From Trogon surrucura (Eukaryota; Chordata; Aves; Trogoniformes; Trogonidae): 64,000 nucleotides of DNA. A program made the position numbers and the translations under genes. Below are positions 1 to 12,170 of the stretch, one piece after another. The DNA lies in NCBI GenBank assembly GCA_020746105.1, contig CM036617.1, positions 144,068,518 to 144,132,517 on the forward strand, written 5' to 3'. The notes below the pieces were generated by a model that saw nothing but the letters and a program-made list of their open reading frames with translations, was not told the DNA's origin and made no database searches. Position 1 is the first letter of the stretch, and every line of letters begins with the position of its first letter.

Positions 1-678
1 GAAATTGTAGATAGAATGTAATGACCTATTTCCCAGCAATAGAGCCTGTTTCAAGTGGACCAATATTTATCCTGCCTTCTAGGAAATATACAGAGATTTG
101 AAAGAAATGAGTGACTACTGCAGTTTTCAGAGGCATATTGACAGGGGCATGGGCTTTCTTGGGGAACTACTGTCTGCGACAACAGAATCTGCATTTGCAC
201 TTGGGTTGTTCTGGCCTTGGACCTTCTTGCCTCGTCTTCAGTGTTCAGTTTTTAGCTCAGCTGAGCCCTGTGTCCAGGTGCATTTTCTGGTAGATATCCC
301 TGAGTTTGTTGTATATGAGAAGCATGTGCTATTCACCTGCTCTTCATATTAAGGTTAGCACGTTTTGTCTTCACCACATCCAGGTTTTGGTCAACTTGGA
401 CTTTCTAATCGCAATATTCTCTCTCTAATCTATTCTCCCAGCAGCTTAAACTGGCATTCAGCCCCAGAGGCAAGACTGTGATTTATGGACCTATAATTCT
501 ATTTTATGTTAATGGGGAAAAGTATTAGCAATGATGTACCCTTCTTACCCAAGTTAGTCTTGAACCATTTGATCTATTCTTCCCTTTTTTTCTTATCCAC
601 GTGTCCTTGTGCTTACTTCTCTGTGTTCTAGCACATACTGGCAGACCCGCGTGCTGACGAGCTGTGTATTTTGCTTAG
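1..678 (+). other. VWF: 3' part of intron 18
   Basis: No exon or recognisable repeat is visible. It ends with the acceptor TTGCTTAG at 671-678. Exon 18 must lie upstream of the window. Confidence 0.8.
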
Positions 679-782
679 GTGCGACATGAAAACAAATGTG
701 TTGCTCCCGAGAGGTGCCCGTGTTTTCACAACGGAAGAGAATATGCCAAGGGAGAGACAGTGACTAATGACTGCAACACCTG
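679..782 (+). CDS. VWF: VWF exon 19: end of TIL', start of E' in D'
   Basis: Begins in phase 0 with V-R-H-E-N-K-C and ends after two bases of a Cys codon (donor GTGAGC). The Cys-rich peptide ([19 protein letters not shown]) matches human residues about 815-849. The VRHEN segment is intact, including the residues equivalent to human R816 and H817, where substitutions in people impair factor VIII binding (type 2N). D' is the main factor VIII-binding region of the secreted protein. Length is 104 bases, with the acceptor TTGCTTAG. The exon is too short and Cys-dense to be a chance frame, and the split TG|T codon joins perfectly to the next exon. Confidence 0.95.
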
Positions 783-799
783 GTGAGCTACCGGAACTG

Positions 800-878
800 C
801 TTTTTTCTGTTTTTGTTTTTGTTTTTGTTTTTTTCTCTAGGGCACGTAATATGTTCCAAAAAAAAAAAAAAAAAAAAA
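800..878. repeat. VWF: GTTTTT repeat followed by an A21 run
   Basis: Several GTTTTT units (about 806-834) are followed after some 23 bases by 21 consecutive A (858-878). The T-rich and A-rich tracts are complementary and could pair. The A run could be a retroposon tail, but no recognisable element precedes it. Confidence 0.8.
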
Positions 879-3800
879 GGTTGTTTGCTTAACAGATCTA
901 TTTTGTATAAAGTCAGGTTTTGTAGTGCCATAATGCACATATTGCACAGAGCAGCACGTTCTCTTCACATGTTGCATAAAGACTGGCACAATATCTGGCA
1001 AACTGTACCTGGTACCTTTCAAACAGGTGTCTGTGCAGGTCACTAGCTAGTGGATCTGCTCCTTGATTTTGCAACACAAGATAACAATACAGGAGCTCCT
1101 TTTGGGTGGAAGGAATGGAGCCTGCACTTTTACACTGAGCTCTGCCATCACGCTTCCCTTTTTTTGCCATCTGAGGCCCTTCAAATCAGTCCTTTTCAGC
1201 CAAAAGCATGTGTCAACAGAAGGGGCGTGATATGCCAGCTTATAATATGACAGGAGCTCTTCAGGAAAATTATTAAAGAATTGGGCAAAACCAGAGCTGA
1301 CCTCTTATATCTCAAATAAGTGCTCAGTTCTTTGATAGCTTTAAAAAGGAAAGAAAAAAGAGAGAGAAAAAAAGAGGAGGAAACTGGCGATGTGCTGTTA
1401 GAAGAAAGCTTTCTCTTACTCGCTTGTCTTTTACTTGCATCTCTATCTATGCTGTTTGGTTCTTTAAAAGTAGTTTGTAGGTTCAGAAAGAAAGTATTGG
1501 GCTGTGAGATTTGCATGGAGGGGAGCCCTCAGCTACAGCCTTGGATAAGGGTGTAAGATGTTTGCCTGCTTGGACAATTCCTGGCTTCTACCTGCACAGC
1601 ACACTTGCTACTTTGGAGGTGCTTTACTCTCCATGTGTGCTTGTGGAGGGGATGGTGGCTCTTTCCTGAAGAGCTCCAGTTTGGAAACTGTGTTCTCTTT
1701 GAACTTAGCTTTCAGACTTCCTGTACGTTTTACCTGAAATGTCCCTGCCTCATTCTGTGGCACCCACAGGAGATTGGAGAATCAGCACTGTTAAAGAGTC
1801 ATTTCATTTGAATTTTGTTTCATACATTGATCTCTGAGCAACAGAGATTTTAAGTGTTGTATTTTTAAACTAGGGACTGCTCCTAAGTAATCTAAGTTAG
1901 ATTTGGATATAAGGTTTTATGATTTTGTATGGAAATGTTGACCTTCCACTATTTTGTTTCATTCTTTTCCTTTTCAGCTATATATTACGTTATGAATCAT
2001 GAAATAAAATTAGACCTGGGGAAAAGTAGGTATGAAGGGAGGAAGATGAAGTTTGTTTTTAGATAGATACATATACTATAATGTGCTTACATTACATCAG
2101 AATAGAAGCGACTCAGCTGAAAAACAGACACAGTGAAAATTTTATTGAAAAAGGACAGCAAGGGGTAAAACTCCTAGATATTGTAAAAATTTGCAAGATT
2201 CTTCACAATAACCATGCGCAATCTTTTTATTTTCAGTCATTCTTATTATCTTCGATCTTAAAATAGTCATTAACCATGTTGCATTTTCATAACTGCCCTT
2301 TTGTTTCTGGGAATGCCATTGTAAGCAACACTTCCTCTAATACATAGAATATGCTTCAATATCAGGGTCAAGAAAATGTTAGAAATCATCTTTTTTCTCA
2401 TTGATAAGGAGTTCTTCCTCTCATTTTTGGTATTTTTCTTAAACGTGAAAGTAAAATTGGAAACAAGGTCCCTTAAAATAATGTCACCAGGGCTTTTTTG
2501 AACTATGTGAATATCAAGTCAAATGTCATTTAGAAAGTGATATAGGAAATTACTGTTGCTTTGAGAATTAATAAGAACTGAGAGTCTGCATTTTGGAGGT
2601 CAGATCGTCCTTTTCTTTTGTTTTTCCTTTTTGTACTGCTGTTGCAGGAGTTCTCATTCTCACTTGTTCTTAGCCAGATGTGAACACCTGCAAACACAAT
2701 ATATGAGCCAGAGGTGTCAGATTTGGCGTTTACATTCAACTTGACATGTGGGAGACCCTAATTCATGAACAACGGAATGTCTCCAAGTCTAAGCCAGTGG
2801 CAAAGCTTTTCTTGTGTGATGTATTGGGAATTCACTGTAGAGCTCAATGAAAATTTTGGAATAACGTTTATGAAGCAGTACACAGCAGAAATTTGCTAAT
2901 CTGAAATTTGTTACACCGTATACTTTATAATCTATCTGTACACATATATACAAAATTTTGGTCTTGCTCTACCTATTACTAGAGGTTTAATAGCAGAGGG
3001 TGCGATAGGTTTCACATTACTGAAATTTAATTCTTTGAAGAAAATGTATCACGCAATATTTATTATTACTGTGAAGTGTTATCAAGATTAAACAATGCTT
3101 ATGCTTGAGTTAAGATATTACTAGAGAACTTGGTTCAGTACTTGTATTTTCAGTAATTTGATCTTGGGAAAGTACTTCAGGTTTTTTTTATCCATCAGTT
3201 TTTACATCTGTAAAGCAGGGATAGAATTCCCCTTTCCCTGCCTGTATAGAGCTTGATTAAAAAATCCCCGGGGCAGTGATGGTGTCCATCTGCATTCATA
3301 TAGCATTTAGTAGATGAATGTTTCTCCAGCCTCAAGCAAGACATTGCTTATTAGATTATTAAATTATTATTATTAGATTAAATTATTAGATATGGTGTCA
3401 GATGCTATTTTCTCTCTCCAAAATTAATAATAAACAAAAGACCGAAGAGATTTTATGCTTCATTGACCTTGGCTTTTATTTTCTCCCTCTCTCGCTAGCT
3501 AGCAAATTGATTTATTTCCCTGATCAGAAGCCTGTGGATGTCAATGGAAAGATTCCCTTCCATACCTGCAGCTTCTGTAGCAAGGCTTTTGGTTCTCCAG
3601 GATGCTTATGGAAAAGGGCAAGAGGATGTGGTGGATGTTCTGGAGGCTCTTGTCTTTATTTCTCAATTTCTCTCTTTTCCTCAATTTACCTTAAACATAC
3701 TTATCTCATTGAGTCTTATTTATCAGGGTGCCACATAAGATATAGATTATTATGTATCACAGCAATGACAGGATACAAATGTTCTTGGAAGCTCTCGGAG

Positions 3801-5068
3801 ATTTAATAATGGTTGGTGTTGAATAAGACTGTTTTGGTGTCATCATGGATACTAGGAGCCCTACTATTTTCCCTTCTGTCTGTTACACTGATATAATTAC
3901 CAATTGACTTACACCAAGATAAGAGAATTGTCCATCTGCATTTTGATTATCCATTCAGATGATCATCATGTGGGTTTTTTGTTTGTTTTGTTCTGTTTTG
4001 GTTTTTTAAAACAAATCAAAACAACAAAGAAAAGCAAAATACAAAAAGAGTACAAAAGGAGTGAAACAAGAAAAAGAATGCTGTCCCTTTCATCATAACA
4101 TCATTGATTTTGTACAATAATGACAGCGCAGTACAGCTACTACAGCAATGTGGATGTAATGATATCAAGGCTTTAACCCTGTGTCTGATTGCTCTTCTGT
4201 GATTGTAACTAGGAGGTGTCCTGGACAACATAACTTGCAAGCTTTACAGGCAAGGAGCCACTGGTGTATCTCCTTTCATGATCAGGAGTCTTGTCATATC
4301 TCCCGTTAAATAAGCTGTGAGTTAGCTTGGAGTCCTATTTTTATGTGACCAAACTTGAATTCTCTTGTAGGGCAGATGGTTCTGGTTTGATCACCACAGA
4401 ATATCTCAGGGGATAGTATCACAACCTAGGACATTCCTCAGAGGGTATACGTATATGCATACCTATGTACAGGAAAAATTTTTTTTTCTATCCATACATG
4501 TGCTTTTTTTTCAGACTGTGAGGTAGTGTCTCCAATTGCTAGGTCAGATAAACTTCATGAAGAATGGACGTAATTTAAGAACAGAGAGATCACTTTGGAG
4601 AAGAGTGGTATTGTACTTAAGCATATGATCTGAACAAAAGCTTCTGGGCAGACTAAATTATGGTCCTGGTTACTTGGTCCCAGAAGTTGATCACTAGAGT
4701 AAGCACATGTACTTTTGCATCAATTGGATAATAAATTTTCTACTATTTTGGCTTTTAATGAGGGAAAAATGGACAGTACTGCAAATAAAAACAGGGTTGC
4801 TGGTATTCTACTTTGTATTTAACCTGTAATGACCCCTAAAGGATAATATATCTGTTTTTCTGAAAGGTTATTCAGAGCAGAACAGTATATCCAAAATAAA
4901 ATACTAATAGCATTATGAAATATTCTAGCAGGCTCTGTCCAGGCCTCTTTTTGTAATGGGGAAATTTATAAAACATACACATCTATACGCAGCTTGTAAG
5001 AAAAAGGGAAGCGCATTTCTTGTTTGCTTACCATGTTAATGCACTATTTGGATTTCTACATCCAATGC

Positions 5069-5106
5069 AGTAGTTTATATTAATGAGAGTAGTTTATATT
5101 AATGAG
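5069..5106. repeat. VWF: Perfect 19-base tandem duplication
   Basis: The unit AGTAGTTTATATTAATGAG occurs twice head to tail with no mismatch, so the duplication is probably recent. Confidence 0.9.
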
Positions 5107-5492
5107 AGAAAATGTCACGCTAGTGCACAGTAATGCATCTTAGAAAAGGATTCCATCAGCCCAGGTGTGGAGCCGAGCCCTCTAAGAGTACCTTCTTGAG
5201 GGCAAACACAGCGAGGATGTACTGGGGACATCCCTGAGGATGGACAGCAGTGCAAACAACTGCAGAGGTTCCTCACAGAGCTACAGCTGATGTCTGGGTT
5301 AAGACATACAGGGGAACAATGCTCATGTTTGGTCTGCGGTCAGTTATCCCCTGACCCAAGTCCAGGAAAAAGACAAAATAGCAGCTTGTTTCCATTTGTG
5401 CGTCTTTTGGAGAGTCTTCAGATCATGATCTCCTGGAGGGAGAAAGTTTTCCTCTTTTGCTTTGCCTAAAGCACCTTGTGTTCTCTTGCTTA

Positions 5493-5655
5493 TCATAGAA
5501 TCATAGAATGTTAGGGATTGGAAGGGACCTCGAAAGATCATCAAGTCCAATCCCCCTGCCAGAGCAGGAATGCCTAGACTATGCCACACAGGAACGTGTC
5601 CAGGCAGGTCTTGAATGTCTCCAGAGAAGGAGACTCCACAGCCTCTCTGGGCAGC
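5493..5655 (-). mobile_element. CR1 LINE 3' end, 5'-truncated
   Basis: Read on the minus strand it runs from GCTGCCCAGAGAGGC through TGGAGTCTCCTTCTCTGG and GGTCCCTTCCAATCCC to the CR1 terminal ATTCTATGATTCTATGA repeat. Only about the last 160 bases remain: the end of ORF2 and the short 3' UTR. It is nearly identical, with only a few differences, to the copy at 26585-26821, so both belong to one subfamily. No intact protein is encoded. Confidence 0.93.
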
Positions 5656-5710
5656 ATTATATACATTAGAAATAATGATGACTGTCACTGACTTATTTTC
5701 ATTATTACAG

Positions 5711-5849
5711 TGTGTGCCGTGGTCGAAAGTGGGAATGCACCCAAAATGTGTGCGATGGCACCTGCACTGCTATTGGTACAGCTCATTATTTGACGTTTGA
5801 TGGATTGAAATACAAGTTTCCAGGAAACTGTCAGTATGTGTTAGTTCAG
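5711..5849 (+). CDS. VWF: VWF exon 20: E' end and start of the VWD3 domain
   Basis: The first base completes the Cys codon split with exon 19. The peptide reads [11 protein letters not shown], then C-D-G-T-C, then [16 protein letters not shown] and YVLVQ, matching human residues about 850-895. The Arg of RGRKW is the equivalent of human R854, a frequent type 2N position, and is conserved. [18 protein letters not shown] is the classical start of a VWD module. 139 bases, ends in phase 0 with donor GTAAGG and acceptor ATTATTACAG. Confidence 0.97.
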
Positions 5850-7524
5850 GTAAGGACATGTCGAATGCCAAAGCTCTCTGATAATATAAAAACTGTTTTA
5901 GATGAGAAGTCCAACGTTTGGATAAATCACTGCAAAATATTCTTAATTACTAATCCAGGTGTATGATAGAGGAGAACAGAGCTTATTAGTGACTTCAGAA
6001 ATCCCTTGAGTACTTTAAAGATTGCATTGTGTTCTACAATAATGAGTTAGATTTTCATGTGTCTAGCTGGCAGTCATAAATCATATGATAGCCACATGGT
6101 ACAGAGAGGAGCTGTCTGAATCTTGTCTCTAATAAGGAATTGAAGATACCCATAAATCAATCTTTCCTCATTCTCCACTAGCCTCTTTATCCTGTAGTAA
6201 TGGCTTACTTTCTGACTGAGTAAGACAAGGAGAGCTTGGTGAACTTGCCCTGGATTCATCCAGAGCACACTCTTCCCGTTCACTTCAGCAAAGTCACAGT
6301 CCTGTTCCATGCACCAACCAGTTTGGAGTACATTGACAATATCTGTTTTCTTCGCAGCAAGGAGGAGAGGTGGATAAAGATATAGTGCAATAAAATCAAT
6401 TTGTGATTTGTGAGAGCCATCAGAAATTTAGAGTTAAATAAGATTAAGGCTCATCTACAGATGCAAATCATTGTGTGTCTAAAAATGTGTGTGCAAAAGA
6501 AGATTTATCTGAAAATTTGGTCTAGCACTAGATGGATCCTCTGCTAATTGATAACAGTCTTTTGCAGTTACAAAGTGACACATTTCTTGAGTGGGATACC
6601 ATTTTCTTCATGGACTCTTTTCATGAAGCAGATTCCTCCTTGCAGTTCTTGGGCAGGACAGTGTGATCAACCTGTCCATCGTCATTGAAGTGTGTTCCCA
6701 CCTTGATGCCAGCCAGACTACCTTGGAAGACTGATCACTTTGACAGTAGTGAGAGCTCTGTGTAAAGACCTTATGGCCCTTATGACACATGGTACTATAA
6801 CACTACTTAAAATGAAAACGAGATCTGTTTTCCTCAGATGACAAACACAGAACTATAAACAGATTTTTTTTTTCTTAAAAGAGGAAGAAAACCCCCTACA
6901 AAATCTAAAAAGCCTCGTAGTCACAAGTAATTATATAAACGTAGCACTAGCTCTCCATGCATACCAGTAATATTTGACTTAAAAGAAGATTGATACATTA
7001 AACTACGTAAATGGTCCTTAAATAAGTTGACATTGTTGTAGTGATTATTTATGTATAGGCTGGAAAACAGGAGCGTTAGATATTTTGCTTAAAACTGTGC
7101 AGTAAGTCTCTTTCTAACCTAACCTTCTAGGTTTATGTTTTTATTTTATCATTACATCTGCAGAGTCTTGTTTTCACTGTTAATTAATATCTGTGTATTA
7201 AGATGTACAGTATGCCCATTGTATATCTTTAAAATATTACAGATACTGTAATAGCATGGATTCTTACTGCCAAAGAATAGCTTGCGAAGTGAGCGTGTGT
7301 GTGTCACTGGTAGAGTGTACCTCATTCTTTAAGGGGTGGACCACATGAATATCAACACTAACCACAAAGTAAATCAATATGGGAAGAGCTGGCATGCCAA
7401 CATATATTCTACTGGCCACAGATTGGACAAGATATCATTTGAGGCTTCCTTTTTCTTCATAGATCTTCATGTGTTTTTCATATGTTTCACATTAATGATT
7501 CATTCATTTATTTTCATCTGACAG
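5850..7524 (+). other. VWF: Intron 20
   Basis: 1.7 kb of AT-rich sequence with no repeat or gene that I recognise. It ends at acceptor CATCTGACAG. Confidence 0.85.
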
Positions 7525-7659
7525 GATTTCTGCAAGGATGATTCTGGGACGTTCCGGGTACTAATTTCAAATGAAGGCTGTGGCTTCACTGGAGAAAAGT
7601 GCACCAAAAGGGTTATCATTCTGTATGAAAGGGGGGAAATAGAATTGCTTGATGGAAAC
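7525..7659 (+). CDS. VWF: VWF exon 21: VWD3 domain of D3
   Basis: Phase 0 to phase 0, 45 codons. It starts D-F-C-K-D-D-S-G-T-F-R and ends GEIELLDGN. It aligns without a gap to the human DYCGSNPGTFRILV...GEIELFDGE segment, with the two VWD3 cysteines (EGC and EKC) in place. This part belongs to the beta-rich VWD fold that, with D', forms the factor VIII-binding assembly. Donor GTATGT. Intron 21 follows and carries an unusual CR1 only 127 bases downstream. Confidence 0.97.
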
Positions 7660-7786
7660 GTATGTACACGTCTGTTCTCTTTCTTTCCCTTTTTTTCAGA
7701 AAAAATATTTTGGGTTGTTCAGTAAGATGAAACATGAACGACCTCATGCTCAGTGATTCTGGATCATAAAATTAGTAGATCAGTAG

Positions 7787-7917
7787 GTTCTCTCAGTCTT
7801 TCTTCATAGGAGAGATGTTTGAGTCTCGTGAGAGGCTCAAACATCTCTCCTATGAAGAAAGACTCAAGTCTCTCTCGAGACTCAAACATCTCTCCTATGA
7901 GGAAAGACTGAGAGAAC
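7787..7917. repeat. Inverted plus direct repeat at the CR1 5' end (potential long hairpin)
   Basis: The left arm 7787-7828 is the reverse complement of 7876-7917 (42 bases, one mismatch). Its inner 33 bases (7795-7827) also pair with the direct copy 7832-7864 with one mismatch and only a 4-base loop. Three copies of a CTCAAACATCTCTCCTATGA core exist, one of them inverted. Confidence 0.92.
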
Positions 7918-8293
7918 GGGGAGTATTTAGTCTTGAGAAGAGAAGGCTGAAAGGGAATCTTGTTAAAGTGTATAAATATCTGAGACGTGGGTGTTGAGAG
8001 GAAGGGGCTAGTCTCTTTTCGGTGGTGCACAGTAATAGTACAAGGAATAATGGGTATAAGCTAGAACATAGGAAGTTCCACCTCAACATGAGGAGAAACC
8101 TCTTTACTGTGAGGGTGCCGGAGCGCTGGAACAGGCTGCCCAGAGAGGTTGTGGAGTCTCCTCCTCTGGAGATATTCAAAACCCACCTGGATGCGTTCCT
8201 GTGTGGCTGCCCTAGGGGTTCCTGCTCTGGTGGGGGAGATTGGACTCAGATGATCTGTAGAGGTCCCTTCCAACCCCTAATATTCAATGATTA
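7787..8293 (+). mobile_element. CR1 LINE fragment with a fold-back 5' end
   Basis: From about 7877 it reads as CR1 ORF2 end: CTCTCCTATGAGGAAAG, CTTGAGAAGAGAAGGCTG, GAGCGCTGGAACAGGCTGCC, GAGGTTGTGGAGTCTCC, then GGTCCCTTCCAACCCC and a decayed AT-rich tail. In one frame the translation still resembles the conserved CR1 C-terminal peptide (RNLFTVRVPERWNRLPREVV). Upstream, a second direct copy (7832-7864) and an inverted copy (7787-7828) of the same 5' segment are joined to it. Decayed and non-coding. Confidence 0.93.
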
Positions 8294-11198
8294 TAGTTAC
8301 CCATTTTGCTTCCAGAGGTATAATGCCATTTTGGTATTTCTGCTTGATGCTAACCAATTTATCTCAGATAAGAATGCTGTTCAAAACAAGGCCATACGAG
8401 GAATGACCTTTCTGAACATGGGATGTCTATTTCAAGCTACGTTAAGTGCAAGGGAGTGCCAAGAAGTTGATTGTCCTGTGACTTGTAAAACTTCAGAGCT
8501 AATTTAGCCACCTGAAGGTCTGAGCATACAGGAAAAAAAATAATCATGACTCAAGTCGATATTACAGAAGCAAATTTCAACTACCCTTTCTCTTGTTAAA
8601 TTGTCAGGTGGAAGATCCAGATGTCTGGATTCTTCTTTTTTTCCCCTTTTTTTTCTACCACAAACACTGAAGAATTGACTAAGAATCACCTCCACCTCCC
8701 ATATCCCTCCACAGCAGGAAGCGAGCTTTCCAAAGGGTAGAGTTCAGCGCTTTGCCTCCAGCACTGTAACAATTAAGGCTGTCTGTGTGTTCAAACATTA
8801 CTGAGCTACAGTGGATTAAAGTGTTTCAGTTGCTCAGTTTTCACAAGTATTGTGCTCTTGAACTGGCATCTGGGCCAGAGGTTTGCTAAAACGTTCCCAG
8901 TGAAATGTGAAACTGCTCTACATTTGTCTTTATTTGGATTAACAAAGCTGTACCAGGTTTTGCATAGCCTGCAAATTGCTGCATGCCACTGATACTTGAC
9001 AGGGACATGTAAAACATGACCATTATTAATAGTGTCTGTGCAGTGCACCTTGACAGCATGTGATCTGTGCAGGCTTTTGGTTGCAGGAGGAATGAACATA
9101 GGACATACTGGTTGCCAAACCAATTCTTTATTTCTGCTGCTAAAGAGTCCCCTACCTGGGTGAAGGTGAATAGTAGTGTGGGGACCATTCTGGAAGGCCA
9201 GGCTTTGTCTGACAGCTTCATTAGGTGGCAGGTTTTCAGAAAACCTGTGATTCCATTTGGACAGCTAAAGCAAGGCCAGAAAAGACAGGAGGTGAATTAG
9301 GCATCCAGCAACTCCAGCCACACAGGGTGCTTTGTTCCCGAGAGAACATGTCCTTGCAAGAGCTAGGTCTGTATGACAAGGCCTTGACTGAATTTTTAGC
9401 TAGTTTTCTAGACAGTTTAAAGCTCAGTGTACTAATATCTAGAGCTGCTTTTCTTAGAAATAAAAACAACTAAAGGAGAGATTTTTGAAAAACAACTGAT
9501 ATGAAGACTTCTAGGCAAATTCTCACCCAGTGATGATTTCCTACACTCTTTTTCCACAAGGACTTTTGTTCCCCGCCCCTCCCCTATTAAAATGTTTCCA
9601 AGCAGCATTGTTTTAAGATGAGAGCAGCTTCTAATTTTAAGTAAATGGGGACTTAATTGAAGTATCTGCATGTTACAGTTCTGGCTCACATTAAAAAAGA
9701 ATTATGAAATTAGTTTTGCTTTTCTGAAACAAATAAATCTGTCAGTTTGCAAGGTCAAAAGTTTATGTCTTCATGGCTGGGCAAAAAGCCTCAATAAACA
9801 CTTAAATTCTGTAATTTAGGTCAACCTCCCTGCTCAACTTTGTCCTCTTCTGTTTTTTGCCTGAGTTCGGAAAGATAGAGACTACTATATTTAGAAGTTA
9901 AGTGACCGAGTCAAAATAGACTGTATAGCAATATATTGGGCCTAGGAAAAGATGAAAAAACTTCGAGTTCCTAAAATATCTTCTAACATATTTTTCCCTA
10001 AAGACATTGAAGGCCCTCTTTAGGAGACCTTCGGAGGAAGTGAACTGTCTTCTCTGGGGATAAAGGTTTCTGATAATAGCTCAGAGATCAGAAAGTTGAA
10101 TTTTGATGCTGAGCATTTATTGAATAGAGCAAGAAAAATAGTGGGATAAGGAAATATTCTGCCCTCAAACTATTTTTTGTGTGAATTTTTTTGTGGGGGC
10201 TCCTCTTTCTCCCTTGTTTTAATCACTATTTGTACTGACTGAAAGTTTTCATCTGCCTCTTCCACAATTAAGCAGTTTTCAGTTAGTGCATTAATGGTAC
10301 TGAAAGTAACAGACGTGATGGACATTTCTCTCCAAATGTGGATAGTAATCCTATTAGAATTCCTATTGAAATGGGATTATGGTGTGAACAAAAGCATTTT
10401 AAATTAATCTCATAAGTTTTTAGTAGCTGAAGATGGTGAATTTGCAGCCAGATGGAAAGAGAAAAGGCACACAGGGGAAGTGAAAGTGATGGAAAAATTA
10501 AGAAGCACTGAAAGGAGTATCTCGGGATTTTTTCTGTTGGTGTAGCTGGTTGGCAAGAAAGTCATTCTTTACTTCAGAGTCATACTCTGGTCCCTCAGAG
10601 GCCACTAATGTATGTGCTTCTCCCAGTTCATGTTAAACTTAAACTTGGCCAGCCCTTTTGTCGCTACCCACCTCAGGAGCACAGAATTATTAGTTTCCGA
10701 AAACAATAGAATAAGACTAAAACGTAATTATTCAGTGAACCATTGACCAAATACTAAACTGATCACTGTTTATACCCTGTCCTCTTTATCAGCATTCTTT
10801 CTGTTTAGCAGTCATTGCTTTTCGTGTCAGCATTTGCAGTGAGAGTATTTTATACCTCGCAAACACAAGGGACTTTGCCACATTGAAAATTATGAGATTG
10901 AAGTACTTTGGTATCCTAATTTGACATTCAGAAGTTCTGTTTCTAAGGCAATAATTTATCCACAGAAACTTTTCTGTGTAGAGACAAGCCTGTATCAGTT
11001 CCTTGCCCATATCTTACTTAACAGTTTTGCAAGTGCTCTGGAGCATCTGTATAGTGTATGGGGACTATCTGTTTCCTGGAAAACAGCATGTTTGAAAATA
11101 GCTGTTAACCTATGAGCATGTGTCTCACTGGGAAAATGACCTACATGAAATAGTAACTACTGACATGTTTAACAGAACAATGTGCTTTTCTTTTTCAG

Positions 11199-11345
11199 GT
11201 AAATATCAAGGTACCTCCTAAAGATGACAATGCTTTAGAAGTCATGAGGTCTGGCCGTTATTACATCATTTTACTGGGCAAAAACATCAGTGTGACCTGG
11301 GATCTGGCCATGGGAGTCTCAGTTATCTTAAAAGGCAATTTCAAA
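11199..11345 (+). CDS. VWF: VWF exon 22: VWD3 domain of D3
   Basis: 49 codons, phase 0 at both ends: V-N-I-K-V-P-P-K-D, then RSGRYYIILLGKN and TWDLAMGVSVILKG. It matches human VNVKRPMKD...ESGRYIILLLGKALSVVWD. The bird has GKNISV where human has GKALSV, which creates an N-I-S glycosylation sequon at 11283-11291 that human lacks. Donor GTAAGT. Confidence 0.97.
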
Positions 11346-12029
11346 GTAAGTTGGTTGGTTTGGTTTTTTTGTTTGGTTTTTTTTTCCTCCTTTACTAGTT
11401 ATTCTCACTAAAAAGACACTTACCCAGTCCATGGGGGATAGCATGTTTTTTATTCAGACATACTGATAGATTTCTACTGATTATTAGTATTAGGCATTTG
11501 CTTGAAAATGAAGGGCTTTTTTTTGCAGTACTATAAGGGTTGCTTACTTTTCTGGTGGTTCAGCTGTAGGGCGTGAATTCTAAGTCATTGAAGATGAGCT
11601 ATGACAGATAGGATGAATACTGTGGTGCCTCAGAATAACTATGCATGGAGTGATTTTATTTGTTTTGTATTCAAGAAGAGCAGTACAAGGAGCCAGATTT
11701 ACTAGTGATGGCGGTAGGGCAGTCTTCTCCAGAAATAAAGTGGGATTGTAGGGTCATTCTCCAAGTAGAGCCCACAGGTACCACTGATCTGAGTTGTCGT
11801 CTTGATTCCTGGAGTTATTGGAAACCATATGGTCCTACTTTCAGCTAAGGAGAACAGGAACAGGAGCTAAACATTCTCTGTGAGAGACTACATCTATTTT
11901 AGTGAACTTGATAAGGGCAAGGATAATTCAGTTTTTGAGCCTTGTATCATTAAAGCACTAGGATAAAAAAAAACAAACCAATTTCTACAGATTTAAGATT
12001 AATGTTTTTTGTGTTTCTTTCCCTGCAAG
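11346..12029 (+). other. VWF: Intron 22
   Basis: 684 bases, with a G/T-rich TTGGTT/TTTGTTTGG tract just after the donor. Nothing else is recognised. It ends in CCCTGCAAG. Confidence 0.85.
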
Positions 12030-12170
12030 GATCAAGTGTGTGGTCTGTGTGGAAATTTTGATGGAATACAAAACAATGATTTGACCAGCAGCAATGAACA
12101 TCTTGAAGTAGATCCAGTTGACTTTGGGAATTCTTGGAAAGTTAATCCATACTGCGCTGATGTTGAAAAG
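12030..12170 (+). CDS. VWF: VWF exon 23: end of VWD3 with the CGLCG motif
   Basis: 47 codons: [22 protein letters not shown], then [11 protein letters not shown] and Y-C-A-D. The CGLCG motif, a vicinal-type Cys motif associated with interchain disulfide formation in VWF and mucin D domains, is intact, and NFDGIQNND is the conserved calcium-loop-like segment of VWD modules. Phase 0 at both ends. The donor GTGATT is weaker than the others, yet the downstream frame continuity supports it. Confidence 0.96.

Larger units (their letters stand above)
783..5710 (+). other. VWF: Intron 19
   Basis: 4.9 kb. It holds a T-rich GTTTTT repeat and an A21 run near its 5' end (800-878), a purine-rich tract (about 1342-1382), a TTA-rich stretch (about 3348-3392), a 19-base tandem duplication (5069-5106) and a reverse CR1 fragment (5493-5655), each noted separately where useful. 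The rest is AT-rich sequence in which I recognise nothing. It ends at acceptor ATTATTACAG. Confidence 0.85.
7660..11198 (+). other. VWF: Intron 21
   Basis: 3.5 kb. A forward CR1 element with an inverted 5' end (7787-8293) occupies the first part. Frames at 8022-8507 and 7815-7997 are remnants of that element. The remaining 2.9 kb shows nothing I recognise. The acceptor TCTTTTTCAG is strong. Confidence 0.85.

Noticed and set aside
8022-8507. 161-codon frame
   Set aside because: Its first part is CR1 ORF2 C-terminal sequence and the rest is intron; a retroposon relic, not a host gene.
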